From assembly GCA_016187405.1 (NCBI GenBank), contig JACPJS010000008.1, positions 1 through 40,479 on the forward strand: 40,479 nt of DNA, given 5' to 3'. Within the stretch, counting starts at the first letter, position 1. Each line of letters begins with the position of its first letter. Both the position numbers and the translations under genes were made by a program. The notes under the pieces are model-generated. The model searched no databases. It saw only the letters and a list, made by a program, of their open reading frames with translations, and had not been told where the DNA came from. Source of the stretch: Candidatus Aenigmatarchaeota archaeon (GTDB lineage Archaea; Aenigmatarchaeota; Aenigmatarchaeia; CG10238-14; SCSR01). Below are positions 1-9,571 of the stretch, piece after piece.

Positions 1-6
1 ATCATC

Positions 7-498
7 TTGGACATAGAAATACTAGACAAAAAACTGAAGCCTAAAGAGAACAAAAGCGAGAAGACCTTCTACAACAACAAAAATGAAAAGCTTAACGAAT
101 TGTGTAGGTTGGTAAAGAAAAAAATATATCCGAAAATAAGCCTTGACATAAGGAGCAACTCAATATTCAGGAAGAGCGATTTTCTTGATATGCTTGTCCA
201 CATAGCACTGACCGAAGATTTTGCGGAGAATGGTTCTAGAACATTCCAATATGCGTCTAACAAGAGAGTGCCGACATCCGACACGCTTCTATACCACATC
301 AAGAAATTCGAGGACAGGGAAGTCCTGCAGAAGATGTTCATTGAAGTGTTTGATCTTGTCTACAAGATGTCCAAAAGGAGCAATCTCTTTGGCGGAAGGA
401 AGGTTGATGTCGCAATAGAAAGAGGTTCTTCAAGCACTCTTATTAGAGTTTTGCGGGAACTAAGGATAGAAAATAAGGTTACTTGGAAAGAATTTTAG
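7..498 (+). pseudogene. Truncated transposase-like ORF (ISH3/IS4-like N-terminal region), probable IS remnant
   Basis: ORF 7-498 contains 'DMLVHIALTEDFAENGSRTFQYASNKRVPTSDTLLYHIKKFED...FGGRKVDVAIE', which resembles archaeal ISH3-like transposases up to the first catalytic region; it then diverges and stops at 163 aa, with no catalytic C-terminal half before the thermosome gene. Confidence 0.5.
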
Positions 499-608
499 AC
501 CCTCAAATTAACAAACTTCAATTTTAATCAAAAAGACCCTTTAAATTAACAGAACCAAGAATAGTTAACTTTAAATGTGTGCATGTGGGTATACTTATCT
601 GAATTATT

Positions 609-2264
609 ATGTCACAAGCTATGATGGGAAATCTAGGCGGTCAGCCAATTCTTATACTCCCAGAAGGGGCTATGAGAACAACTGGTAGAGACGCTCAGAA
701 GAACAATATTGTTGCAGCTAAAGCAGTTGCAGATGCAGTCAGAACAACTTTGGGCCCTATGGGAATGGACAAGATGTTGGTAGACGGTGTCGGGGATATC
801 GTAATCACAAATGACGGCGTTACAATTTTACAAGAAATGGATATAGAGCATCCAGCAGCAAAGATGATGGTCGAAGTTGCAAAGACACAGTCCGAAGAGG
901 CTGGTGACGGTACGACAACTGCAGTAATAATCGCAGGCGAACTGTTGAAGAGAGCCGAGGAACTATTGGAACAAGAAATCCATCCTACAGTCATCACAAG
1001 AGGATTCAAGATAGCAAAAGAAGAATCGATTAAAATTTTGGAAGAGATAGGAATGCCTGTTTCGTTGAATGATACTGATACTTTGAAGAAGATTGCAATC
1101 ACATCAATGTATGGCAAATCATCCGAGCAGGCATCAAGCTACTTGGCAGATATTGCTGTAAATGCAGTAAAGGCTGTTGCACAGACAGTTAATGGAAAAA
1201 TCGAAGTCGATACAGACAACATAAAGAGAGAAAAGAAACATGGTGCATCTTCAGAAGAAAGCAAGTTGATTAAAGGAATTGTTATTGATAAAGAAGTCGT
1301 TCATCCTTCGATGCCAAAATCAGTGAAGGAAGCAAAGATTGCATTATTGGACGTTGCATTGGAAGTAAAGGAAACTGAGACTGATGCTGAGATCAGAATC
1401 ACATCACCAGAACAAATGCAGGCGTTCATCGAACAGGAACAGAAGATGCTGAAGAACATGGTTGAGAAAGTTGTCGCGTCAGGCGCGAATGTTTTGATTT
1501 GCCAGAAAGGCATTGACGATATTGCACAGCATTATCTTGCAAAGAAAGGGATTCTGACATGCAGAAGAGCGAAGAAATCTGACATGGAAGCTCTCGCAAA
1601 AGCAACAGGCGCTAGAGTGGTCACATCATTGGACGACCTTACATCAGAAGATCTTGGTTATGCAAAGAACGTCGAGGAAAGAAAAGTCGGCGGAGAACAG
1701 ATGACATTTGTTGAAGACTGCAAGGATCCAAAGGCAGTTACAATTTTGGTAAGGGGAAGCACAGAACATGTCGTTGATGAAATCGATAGAAGTGTAGAAG
1801 ATGCGATAGGTGCGGTATCTTCAGCATTGGAAGATGGAAAGATTGTAGCAGGTGCAGGTTCGCCAGAAGCAGAAGTCGCAAAGAGAGTGAGAAAACTTTC
1901 CGAGAAATATTCTGGAAGAGAACAGTTGGCAATAAAGGCTTTTGCAGACGCATTGGAAATAGTTCCAAGAAGTCTGGCTGAAAACGGTGGAATGGATCCT
2001 ATTGATACTTTGGTAGAACTTAGAGCACAGCATGAGAAAGGAAATATCACATATGGTGTTGATTTGATGAACGGAAAGGTAGGAGACGCTTATGCAGCAA
2101 ATATAGTAGAACCATTGAGAATCAAGTTATTGGCAATCAAGAGTGCAAGCGAAGCTGCCGAGATGATTTTGAGAATAGACGATGTTATTTCTGCCGGAAA
2201 ACTGGGCGGCGGAATGCCGGGTGGCATGCCTCCAGGAATGGGTGGCGGAGACCACGATGAGTAA
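609..2264 (+). CDS. thsA: Thermosome subunit (group II chaperonin, CCT/TCP-1 family)
   Basis: 551 aa; '[66 protein letters not shown]' and a Gly/Met-rich C-terminal tail. Confidence 0.97.
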   Translation: MSQAMMGNLGGQPILILPEGAMRTTGRDAQKNNIVAAKAVADAVRTTLGPMGMDKMLVDGVGDIVITNDGVTILQEMDIEHPAAKMMVEVAKTQSEEAGDGTTTAVIIAGELLKRAEELLEQEIHPTVITRGFKIAKEESIKILEEIGMPVSLNDTDTLKKIAITSMYGKSSEQASSYLADIAVNAVKAVAQTVNGKIEVDTDNIKREKKHGASSEESKLIKGIVIDKEVVHPSMPKSVKEAKIALLDVALEVKETETDAEIRITSPEQMQAFIEQEQKMLKNMVEKVVASGANVLICQKGIDDIAQHYLAKKGILTCRRAKKSDMEALAKATGARVVTSLDDLTSEDLGYAKNVEERKVGGEQMTFVEDCKDPKAVTILVRGSTEHVVDEIDRSVEDAIGAVSSALEDGKIVAGAGSPEAEVAKRVRKLSEKYSGREQLAIKAFADALEIVPRSLAENGGMDPIDTLVELRAQHEKGNITYGVDLMNGKVGDAYAANIVEPLRIKLLAIKSASEAAEMILRIDDVISAGKLGGGMPGGMPPGMGGGDHDE

Positions 2265-2347
2265 TTAATCGACTGTATGTAGGTTAACAAACCATTTTCT
2301 TAACTGTAAAGCTTTAATTTCGCCTCAACATAATAATAATAGACACC

Positions 2348-2815
2348 ATGCCATCAAGAGAAGACGACGAATACGAATTAATCCCGATGTCTCCCATCAG
2401 AAGACTGGAACGAAGAATGGAAAAACTGGAATCTACTTCCAGTGGATTGGATGTTGGCTCTTTTTTCAAAGAACTTGTAGCAATCATACGGATGAACCAG
2501 GAAATCGTTGATGAACTTGCTAAATCAAGCGACTCGTTGAGGATCGAACTGTCGAAACTTCCTGCAAAATTGGATCAAGTCACATCAGGATTGAACGAAT
2601 TGTTGACTTATATCAAGGTAGCTGCAGTCGAAGAGACTGCAAAATCCGCACCAGAAGATGTGAAGTTACTCTCTGATAAATTGGACCAGCTTGTCGAGAT
2701 AAACAAGAGACTCGCCGAAAGCAACGAGAACCTCACAGCACTTATGGAATCCATGGACAAGAAAATGAAACCTCTTCCCCCAAGACCACCGATTCTTAGA
2801 CCAATGGTGAGATAA
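2348..2815 (+). CDS. Predicted coiled-coil protein, first gene of the pilus locus
   Basis: 155 aa, heptad-like Leu pattern, Pro-rich C-terminus 'PLPPRPPILRPMVR'; stop codon 1 nt before the ATG of the next pilin gene. Confidence 0.75.
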   Translation: MPSREDDEYELIPMSPIRRLERRMEKLESTSSGLDVGSFFKELVAIIRMNQEIVDELAKSSDSLRIELSKLPAKLDQVTSGLNELLTYIKVAAVEETAKSAPEDVKLLSDKLDQLVEINKRLAESNENLTALMESMDKKMKPLPPRPPILRPMVR

Positions 2816-2816
2816 C

Positions 2817-3461
2817 ATGAAAGGAATTTCTGAAATCATCGCGGCTGTAATGATAGTCACAATTACAATTGGTCTCACATCAACTGCGTACATATGGGGC
2901 GCACCGCTTATACAGAAAAGACAGGATGCGACTGTTACAGAACGTGTGCTTGAGCAGTTCAGTCCTACAAATGCAAACTCATTGGGAAAAGTAATAGAAA
3001 ATGTTGCCAATAACAAGGGCACAGAGAGTTTTACAACCAATGCAGATGGGATATGGGTATTTGATGAGAATGAAGATTCTATCACATTCACTTTCACAAG
3101 CAAAAGTTCAAACATAGCAAGCACACAGAATTCAATATCATTAACGCCGGGTGTTTCATGCACGCCAACACCATCACCGGTTATAGGTATTCAGGGAGTG
3201 GATAGTTCTTCTGTAGTATGTGTAAATGCAACAAACCAGGCAGATTTCTTCAGAATAACATACAAGCTCTGGTTCAGAGAATTGGATGACAATCCATCAG
3301 GGATAAATCCAATCGGATACAAAATAAACTTGGTTAAGGACCCGTCAGGTCTTGTGACTACTACAGGCAAGACACTAACAATTTCATATGTCGACAGCAC
3401 TTCACAGTCAGTGGGTAGCAAAACGTTAATTACGAAGCAAATCAAAATCCTACTTATATGA
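2817..3461 (+). CDS. Type IV pilin/archaellin-like protein
   Basis: N-terminus 'MKGISEIIAAVMIVTITIGLTSTAYIWG', a short basic leader ending KG followed by a hydrophobic helix (class III signal peptide). Confidence 0.8.
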   Translation: MKGISEIIAAVMIVTITIGLTSTAYIWGAPLIQKRQDATVTERVLEQFSPTNANSLGKVIENVANNKGTESFTTNADGIWVFDENEDSITFTFTSKSSNIASTQNSISLTPGVSCTPTPSPVIGIQGVDSSSVVCVNATNQADFFRITYKLWFRELDDNPSGINPIGYKINLVKDPSGLVTTTGKTLTISYVDSTSQSVGSKTLITKQIKILLI

Positions 3462-3877
3462 AAGCACAATCGCAGATAATCCAGTTCATACTTTTCTTCG
3501 CGATTGGTTTAACATTCCTTACTATAGTAGGGAATGTATTCCGATTCCAGTCAGATATAATTAAATCGGATATTTTGGATGCAGGTTCAAATGTTACTAG
3601 TAAATACCTGTCGGCAATTGTAATAAAATCTGTTGATGGATGCCATTCCTGCGATAACATCAGCACAAGAATCCAGTTAAACACAATCGCAGGATACAAT
3701 CCTGATGTTAGGTTAAACAACGGAATACTTCTTTCGATAGAGCCCGAGAACAAGCTGTACCAAGTCTCCGCTCATAATCTATTCAATTCCATAACCTATA
3801 GCACAAGCAAAGTTCTTTCGGTCAAACCAATAACTTTAACATATGACAAAACTAAAAATAATTTAGTGGTTCAATGA
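3458..3877 (+). CDS. Pilin-like protein with class III signal-like N-terminus
   Basis: 139 aa, 'MKAQSQIIQFILFFAIGLTFLTIVGNVFRFQSD'; start overlaps the preceding stop (ATGA), next gene overlaps its stop. Confidence 0.72.
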   Translation: MKAQSQIIQFILFFAIGLTFLTIVGNVFRFQSDIIKSDILDAGSNVTSKYLSAIVIKSVDGCHSCDNISTRIQLNTIAGYNPDVRLNNGILLSIEPENKLYQVSAHNLFNSITYSTSKVLSVKPITLTYDKTKNNLVVQ

Positions 3878-5583
3878 AGTCAGTGTTTCGTAAAATGGTT
3901 TCTGGTTACAAATCCGTGAACCAAAAACCAGAGGATGTAAAAAAACAAATACAGCCACCAGCAATAGTTGCCGAACCACAGCAGGTTGTAAAGGAAAAAC
4001 CAAAACTAGAGATTACAGGTTTGAGCCTTCCCGATTCATCTAAATATAAAGTAAGGATAGAACCTTCTGAACAATCAGAAAAAGTAACTGTTTCTATAAC
4101 ATACCCTCTCATCCCAAAGTCTCCGGCAAAAGGCGAACCGATATTCGCTTACACGAAAATATTCTGGGATAGCTCAACCAACAAGTATGTTTATGATATG
4201 GTAGAACCTGTAATGTCAGACAAGATGAAAAACGTTTACGGAAAAATGAGAGAGATGCTTGAACAAAAATTGGATATAGATTTTTCTAAACTGAAAAAAA
4301 TTGAAGCGAGGGATTTTCTAGATAAAGAAATTGACGAGCTATTGAAATATTTCAATCTAGGAGTGGATGACACAGAAAAACAAATAATCAAATATTACAT
4401 GAACAGGGATTTCATAGGTCTTGATATTCTAGAACCGTTGATGAAAGATCCGAACATTGAAGATATTAGTTGCGATGGTGTTGGGATACCATTGTTCGTC
4501 TTTCACAGAAATCCTAACATCGGCTCTGTTGTGACTAATATTGTTTTCAACAATTCAAATGATTTGGATTCTTTTATAATAAGATTGGCACAACTCACTG
4601 GAAAATCAATTTCTATATCATCACCTTTGTTAGACGGTACATTACCAGACGGTTCCAGAATACAGGCAACACTCGGAACAGATATTGCCAAACGCGGATC
4701 CAATTTTACAATCAGAAAATTCATTGAGGAACCTTTGACCCCTGTCGATCTGATAAATTACGGAACAGCAGATTCCGAATTGCTGGCATATCTCTGGATG
4801 GCAGTTGATTATGGAAGAAGTATTCTTATAGCAGGCGGAGCAGCATCCGGTAAAACAACTTTTCTTAACGTATTGTCATTATTCGTCAGACCGGATAAAA
4901 AATTAATTTCAATCGAAGATACATCAGAATTGAGATTGCCGCATCCACACTGGATATCTACTGTTGCAAGAACTTCTATAGGGGCAGAAGGAAAGAATGA
5001 AGTTGATATGTTTGAGTTGTTGAGGGAAAGTTTGAGGCAAAGACCAGATTATATAATCGTAGGTGAAGTTCGAGGTAAAGAAGCATACATACTCTTCCAA
5101 CAAATGGCCACAGGTCACCCATCATTCGCCACTATCCACGCAGAAAACACTGCGAGACTTTCCGATAGATTGACAACAGCACCAATATCATTACCAGCGG
5201 GATTAATCAGCAGTTTGGATATAATTGTTTTTCTCGCACGTATGAGATACAAAGAAAAATTTATCAGGAAAACAACTGAAATTGTCGAGATGGTAGATTT
5301 TGATTCACAAAATAGCATGCCAGTGACCAACCAACTTTTCAAATGGAATCCATTGAACGACAAGTTTGAAGTTAAAGGTAAGAGCATTGTCTTGAAAAAA
5401 ATATCCGAAATGACTGGTATCAGTGATAAAGATATAGTGAACGAGTTCGAAAGGAGAATTCTTGTTTTGAATTGGATGACAGATAACAATATTACCGATT
5501 ACAGGGATGTTTACAAAATATTTTCTGTTTATTACAGCGATCCTGATAGGGTTTTATCTGCAATACTACAAGGTGCAGGTTAG
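3874..5583 (+). CDS. Type II/IV secretion system ATPase (PilB/ArlI/TadA superfamily, EpdL-like)
   Basis: 569 aa; Walker A 'IAGGAASGKTTFLN', Walker B region 'PDYIIVGEVRGKEAYILFQQMATGHPSFATIHAE'. Confidence 0.92.
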   Translation: MKSVFRKMVSGYKSVNQKPEDVKKQIQPPAIVAEPQQVVKEKPKLEITGLSLPDSSKYKVRIEPSEQSEKVTVSITYPLIPKSPAKGEPIFAYTKIFWDSSTNKYVYDMVEPVMSDKMKNVYGKMREMLEQKLDIDFSKLKKIEARDFLDKEIDELLKYFNLGVDDTEKQIIKYYMNRDFIGLDILEPLMKDPNIEDISCDGVGIPLFVFHRNPNIGSVVTNIVFNNSNDLDSFIIRLAQLTGKSISISSPLLDGTLPDGSRIQATLGTDIAKRGSNFTIRKFIEEPLTPVDLINYGTADSELLAYLWMAVDYGRSILIAGGAASGKTTFLNVLSLFVRPDKKLISIEDTSELRLPHPHWISTVARTSIGAEGKNEVDMFELLRESLRQRPDYIIVGEVRGKEAYILFQQMATGHPSFATIHAENTARLSDRLTTAPISLPAGLISSLDIIVFLARMRYKEKFIRKTTEIVEMVDFDSQNSMPVTNQLFKWNPLNDKFEVKGKSIVLKKISEMTGISDKDIVNEFERRILVLNWMTDNNITDYRDVYKIFSVYYSDPDRVLSAILQGAG

Positions 5584-6449
5584 TGAGCCTTTACACAGAA
5601 ATAGCATTCAAAGTATTCAGCAGACTTGCTGATGAATTGGCAGTTTTGTTTCCGACTTTACCTGATGACATAAAGAAAGGCGGAATGAAAACTTCGGCTC
5701 GAGAATACCTGAGTAATGGTCTAATGGCAGCATTCATATTTTTTCTGATAGAAATGCCCGTTGTATCATTTATCTTAGGGTTCGTTTTTCAGGGGGCGTT
5801 CACAAGTTTAATAACTGCAGTTTCAATATCAATCGTTCTTTCGGCTTTTGTTTTTTATATATTTACCCAATATCCAAAGACTTTGGTTTCGGAAAGATCA
5901 AAAAGAATAGATAGCATATTACCTTTTGCATCATTATACCTTTCAACAATAGCAGGAACTAAACTTCCATTGGATCAAGTTTTTAAATTTTTCGGCAAGA
6001 ATGGCAGTTATGGTGAGGTAACAGATCAGATTCAGATGATGAACAAAGACATGGAAGTTTTCGGTCTGGACATACATACTGCATTACAAAGGGCAGTTGA
6101 CAGAGCACCTTCTGCCAAATTAAAAGACATGTTTTGGGGATTGTTGTCTACATCAGTATCAGGCGGTGATATTGGAATATATCTTAGAGAAAAATCACGA
6201 TCGCAAATGAATGAGTACAGACTTTCGATAGACGAATTTTCAAGGAAACTTGCATTGTACATAGAAATTTATTTGACAGCAATAATACTTGGATCCATAT
6301 TTTTTGTAATACTTACTTCACTATTCTCTGGAATCTCAGGTGTAGGAAACACAATTTTATTGCAAGTCTCAACTATTTTCATCTTTCTTCCATTGTTTTC
6401 AGTTATATTCATGCTACTGGTTAGAATGACATCACCTGTGGAGGAATAA
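5583..6449 (+). CDS. Type II secretion system F/TadC-like membrane platform protein, copy 1
   Basis: 288 aa multi-TM protein directly downstream of the ATPase, GTG start overlapping the ATPase stop; 'ISTVAGTKLPLDQVF'-like T2SF region ('YLSTIAGTKLPLDQVFKFFGKNG') and 'GGDIGIYLREKSRSQMNEYR'. Confidence 0.82.
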   Translation: MSLYTEIAFKVFSRLADELAVLFPTLPDDIKKGGMKTSAREYLSNGLMAAFIFFLIEMPVVSFILGFVFQGAFTSLITAVSISIVLSAFVFYIFTQYPKTLVSERSKRIDSILPFASLYLSTIAGTKLPLDQVFKFFGKNGSYGEVTDQIQMMNKDMEVFGLDIHTALQRAVDRAPSAKLKDMFWGLLSTSVSGGDIGIYLREKSRSQMNEYRLSIDEFSRKLALYIEIYLTAIILGSIFFVILTSLFSGISGVGNTILLQVSTIFIFLPLFSVIFMLLVRMTSPVEE

Positions 6450-6450
6450 A

Positions 6451-7383
6451 ATGAAAATAGAAATTAAAAAATTAACCGAGACACAAATTTTTGTAGGCTC
6501 GCTGGGAGTATCTACTATAATGATACTTGCCGGAATAATTGTACATGACGCAGGAATTGTAGGTAATGCTATAATACTTTCAACATTCCTTATAATCACA
6601 CCAATTCTGTTTGTACGCTACAAAAGATACAGGGAATTTAAAGAGATAGAAGAAAAGTTTCCTAACTTTTTACGAGATATTATAGAATCTATAAGGGCAG
6701 GGTTACCTTTGCACAAAGCGATAGTTAATACAAGCAGGGTAAATTACGGAACACTTTCACGCGAAGTCAAGAAGATGTCCAACCAAATTTCATGGGGCCT
6801 GTCTGTAGATAAAGTACTGATGCAATTTGCAGACAGGATGAAAGGAAGCAAAAGAATCAACGCTGCCATTCAGGTTATACTCGAATCATATCTGTTCGGG
6901 GGGGATGTGGTATCAACCATGGAAACTGTGGCAGATTCACAAAATCTACTTTTGGAAGTTGAACGGGAAAAAACATCAACTTTGAACCAATATGTCATAG
7001 TGATGTATGCAATAGCATTGATATTCATAGGGATTGTAGTTGCAATAAACAAATTGATAATACCTATATTCAATAATTTCCAAGGAAGTGAATTTGGCGT
7101 ATCCAATCCATGCAATTTATGTGTTGATTTTGCATGCACCGTATGTTCTGCATTTGAAATTACCTCTACAAGCTTGTTCTATCTAAAACCTGGGACCATA
7201 GGGATTTATTATACAGCATTGTTTTTCATGATGAGTATGGTTCAGGCGATATTCTCCGGACTTGTTGCAGGACAAATTAGTGAAGGTTCATTCGTTGCAG
7301 GATTAAGGCACAGTTTAATTCTTGCAAGCATAACATTCGGAACATTTAGTATTTTGGTAAGGGTTGGTTTGATTGGGACTTAA
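6451..7383 (+). CDS. Type II secretion system F/TadC-like membrane platform protein, copy 2
   Basis: 310 aa; 'EEKFPNFLRDIIESIRAGLPLHKAI', 'YLFGGDVVSTMETVADSQNLLLEVEREK' are typical of TadC/ArlJ-like proteins; 1 nt after copy 1. Confidence 0.87.
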   Translation: MKIEIKKLTETQIFVGSLGVSTIMILAGIIVHDAGIVGNAIILSTFLIITPILFVRYKRYREFKEIEEKFPNFLRDIIESIRAGLPLHKAIVNTSRVNYGTLSREVKKMSNQISWGLSVDKVLMQFADRMKGSKRINAAIQVILESYLFGGDVVSTMETVADSQNLLLEVEREKTSTLNQYVIVMYAIALIFIGIVVAINKLIIPIFNNFQGSEFGVSNPCNLCVDFACTVCSAFEITSTSLFYLKPGTIGIYYTALFFMMSMVQAIFSGLVAGQISEGSFVAGLRHSLILASITFGTFSILVRVGLIGT

Positions 7384-7876
7384 GGGACAGCTTTCACTTG
7401 AATACTATTCATCTATTGTTATTTTTGTAGGTGTCCTAGCATACCTTTCCTTCCAACTATTTCAAGCAGTGCCATCAACCACGAACGCATTGAAAACAGA
7501 AGCTATCAGAATAGATGCGTATCAAATATCAGAAATTTTAATCAATGATGGAGGTCATCCTTTAGACTGGGATACAAAACCAACTAATCAGATAGTACGT
7601 CTAGGCCTTATGGATTCTACACAGAACAAAACAAATCTATTGTCCAGCCAAAAAATTTCAAAATTCAAAGCAATTTGCAATAACAATTACAACGATGTGA
7701 AAAATTTATTGGATATACAGAGTGAATTCTCAATAAGTTTTGTAAACTACAATACAAATGAAAATTGGGTTTGCAAATCTCCTGGACGAATATCTGCGAG
7801 TTTCAATGTCACTAGAATAGTTTCGATAGATGGCAATGCTTTTGGTGAACTAACAATTCAGGTGTGGAAAAAATGA
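7373..7876 (+). CDS. Pilin-like protein with class III (QxSxE) signal peptide
   Basis: TTG start; N-terminus 'MGLKGQLSLEYYSSIVIFVGVLAYLSFQLF' contains the QxSxE class III signal motif. Confidence 0.8.
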   Translation: MGLKGQLSLEYYSSIVIFVGVLAYLSFQLFQAVPSTTNALKTEAIRIDAYQISEILINDGGHPLDWDTKPTNQIVRLGLMDSTQNKTNLLSSQKISKFKAICNNNYNDVKNLLDIQSEFSISFVNYNTNENWVCKSPGRISASFNVTRIVSIDGNAFGELTIQVWKK

Positions 7877-9204
7877 AAGGACAAGTTTCCATTGTAGAAG
7901 CGATTACAGTATCCATAGTTTTGATACTGGCATTCAATGTTTTAATATCAACCGGAAATTACCAAAGCAAATGGAACGATGCTATCTATTCATTGAGCGG
8001 AAAAGATACACTTGTAACAATCGACAGAATAGGTAAACTTAACAACTATGCATTTAACCAAACAGATTTCAGAATAAACTTTTTATTAAAAGCAGAGTCT
8101 ACAAGAGATACGATTGTCAAGATTGACGTTCAAGGGACTTTGAAAGAAAAAATTCTAGTTGCATGTAATTGTACTACAGACCAAATAGCATATTTACAAA
8201 ATTCAATGGTCGATGTTAAATTAAACAATAGGAAAGTTAATGTCGATGTTTGTCCGACAAATTTAGTAAATGTAAGTTCATGTTCGTCAACACAAACTAT
8301 ACCGGATGTGTTGGTGATATGGGGCTATAGAGACTTTGGATCTAATATAGCAACGCTTGCAAATCTTATCAATCATGGCGTTGGCATAGTTGAAATTGCA
8401 GATATACAATCAAGTCAGGTTGATGTTGCGCAACAGAGAATATTCGGATTGGTTTGGAATAACCAAGGCAATTATCCATCACCAGCCAATCCAGATAGTC
8501 CATCAAAGCCGGGATATTCATCTAAGCCTACATATGTATCTTACAAATTATTCTATCACCTTCCATATACACTGACTGCTAACACGATAGGCGGCGTTCC
8601 AATCGAAAAAAATATACAAGCATGTACGAATGCGGCCTTAACAAATAACTTTATGTTCCAAGGAACAAACCACCAATTCTGGATATGCGGAACAAGTTCT
8701 GTTTATTTTGACACCGATGGTAATGGAAAAGCTGATATGATAGTTACACCAGGAAATACTTTCTCAATCGGACAGTCAAATTTTAAACTGAATTACCTTG
8801 AAGACAATTCAAAAATCCGGATTTCGTTCAAGAGAGATTACAAGTTCAATGATTTCGTATCATTTAATAATAATTATAACAAACTTTCTCCTATAGACGG
8901 GGACACACAAAAAGTTTTTGTTGCATCTGGATTTTGGGACCATGCAAATACAATACCAATATCAGTTTCAATATTCAACAGCACAGGGAATGCTAGAGTT
9001 GCGTGGATTGCAGACTTTTCAAGAAATGGCTTGGCAAATACAGGGGACGATCACAAACTTTTGATTTCCTCAATAGTTTTATCAGCATCCAACAAGATAT
9101 CAGAATCTTCCGGAAATGGGCAAATCTCTTCTTACATTAATTCAGTAGACAATGATATGTTTGAAGTTTATAGAATAGATCTGAAATTCATCAAGCCGTT
9201 CTAG
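7873..9204 (+). CDS. Large pilin-like protein with class III signal and extended C-terminal domain (candidate minor pilin/adhesin)
   Basis: The ORF track starts at GTG 7864; ATG 7873 gives 'MKGQVSIVEAITVSIVLILAFNVLISTG'. The rest (~410 aa) includes 'DVLVIWGYRDFGSNIATLANLINHGVGIVEIADI'. Confidence 0.78.
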   Translation: MKGQVSIVEAITVSIVLILAFNVLISTGNYQSKWNDAIYSLSGKDTLVTIDRIGKLNNYAFNQTDFRINFLLKAESTRDTIVKIDVQGTLKEKILVACNCTTDQIAYLQNSMVDVKLNNRKVNVDVCPTNLVNVSSCSSTQTIPDVLVIWGYRDFGSNIATLANLINHGVGIVEIADIQSSQVDVAQQRIFGLVWNNQGNYPSPANPDSPSKPGYSSKPTYVSYKLFYHLPYTLTANTIGGVPIEKNIQACTNAALTNNFMFQGTNHQFWICGTSSVYFDTDGNGKADMIVTPGNTFSIGQSNFKLNYLEDNSKIRISFKRDYKFNDFVSFNNNYNKLSPIDGDTQKVFVASGFWDHANTIPISVSIFNSTGNARVAWIADFSRNGLANTGDDHKLLISSIVLSASNKISESSGNGQISSYINSVDNDMFEVYRIDLKFIKPF

Positions 9205-9561
9205 TTATTGAATGTTATACTTTCGTAAGATTTTATTTAATGCCTGAATAAGTGATTTTCTCCAGTCATGTTCTAATTGACTTTTCACAACTTTTACTAT
9301 TGCTTTCTCCTCTCTGGTTAATTTAATTTTTTCCAGCTGTTTAACTTTCAATAATATATCAAAATCCTCATCCATTGACATTACATACTTTTCATTTTCT
9401 GCTTGTGTTAAATGAAAATTTCTCGTCAATTTCTGTTTCCGGACTTTTACTAATTTTGACCATGTTTTATCTTTTTCTAGAATTTTGCGTAAATCCTCCC
9501 CAGAATAACCTTTACTCTTGTAAAAATCTTCGATATCCTGTAACGAATCTTTGGATTTCAT
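9205..9561 (-). CDS. Hypothetical protein, 118 aa, charged/helical
   Basis: Open ORF filling the space between two clear genes; no recognisable motif. Confidence 0.6.
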   Translation of the reverse strand: MKSKDSLQDIEDFYKSKGYSGEDLRKILEKDKTWSKLVKVRKQKLTRNFHLTQAENEKYVMSMDEDFDILLKVKQLEKIKLTREEKAIVKVVKSQLEHDWRKSLIQALNKILRKYNIQ

Positions 9562-9571
9562 AAATAATATT

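Noticed and set aside
2190-2264. Gly/Met/Pro-rich tail of the thermosome as unusual
   Set aside because: GGM-type C-terminal tails are common in chaperonins.
2666-3163. 165-aa minus-strand ORF spanning two pilus-locus genes
   Set aside because: Overlaps the coiled-coil gene and the pilin on the other strand; no motif and no room for its own expression signals.
2817-9204. Archaellum operon
   Set aside because: No ArlC/D/E, F, G or H homologs recognised and there are two TadC-like proteins rather than one ArlJ, so an Epd/Tad-like pilus is the better call.
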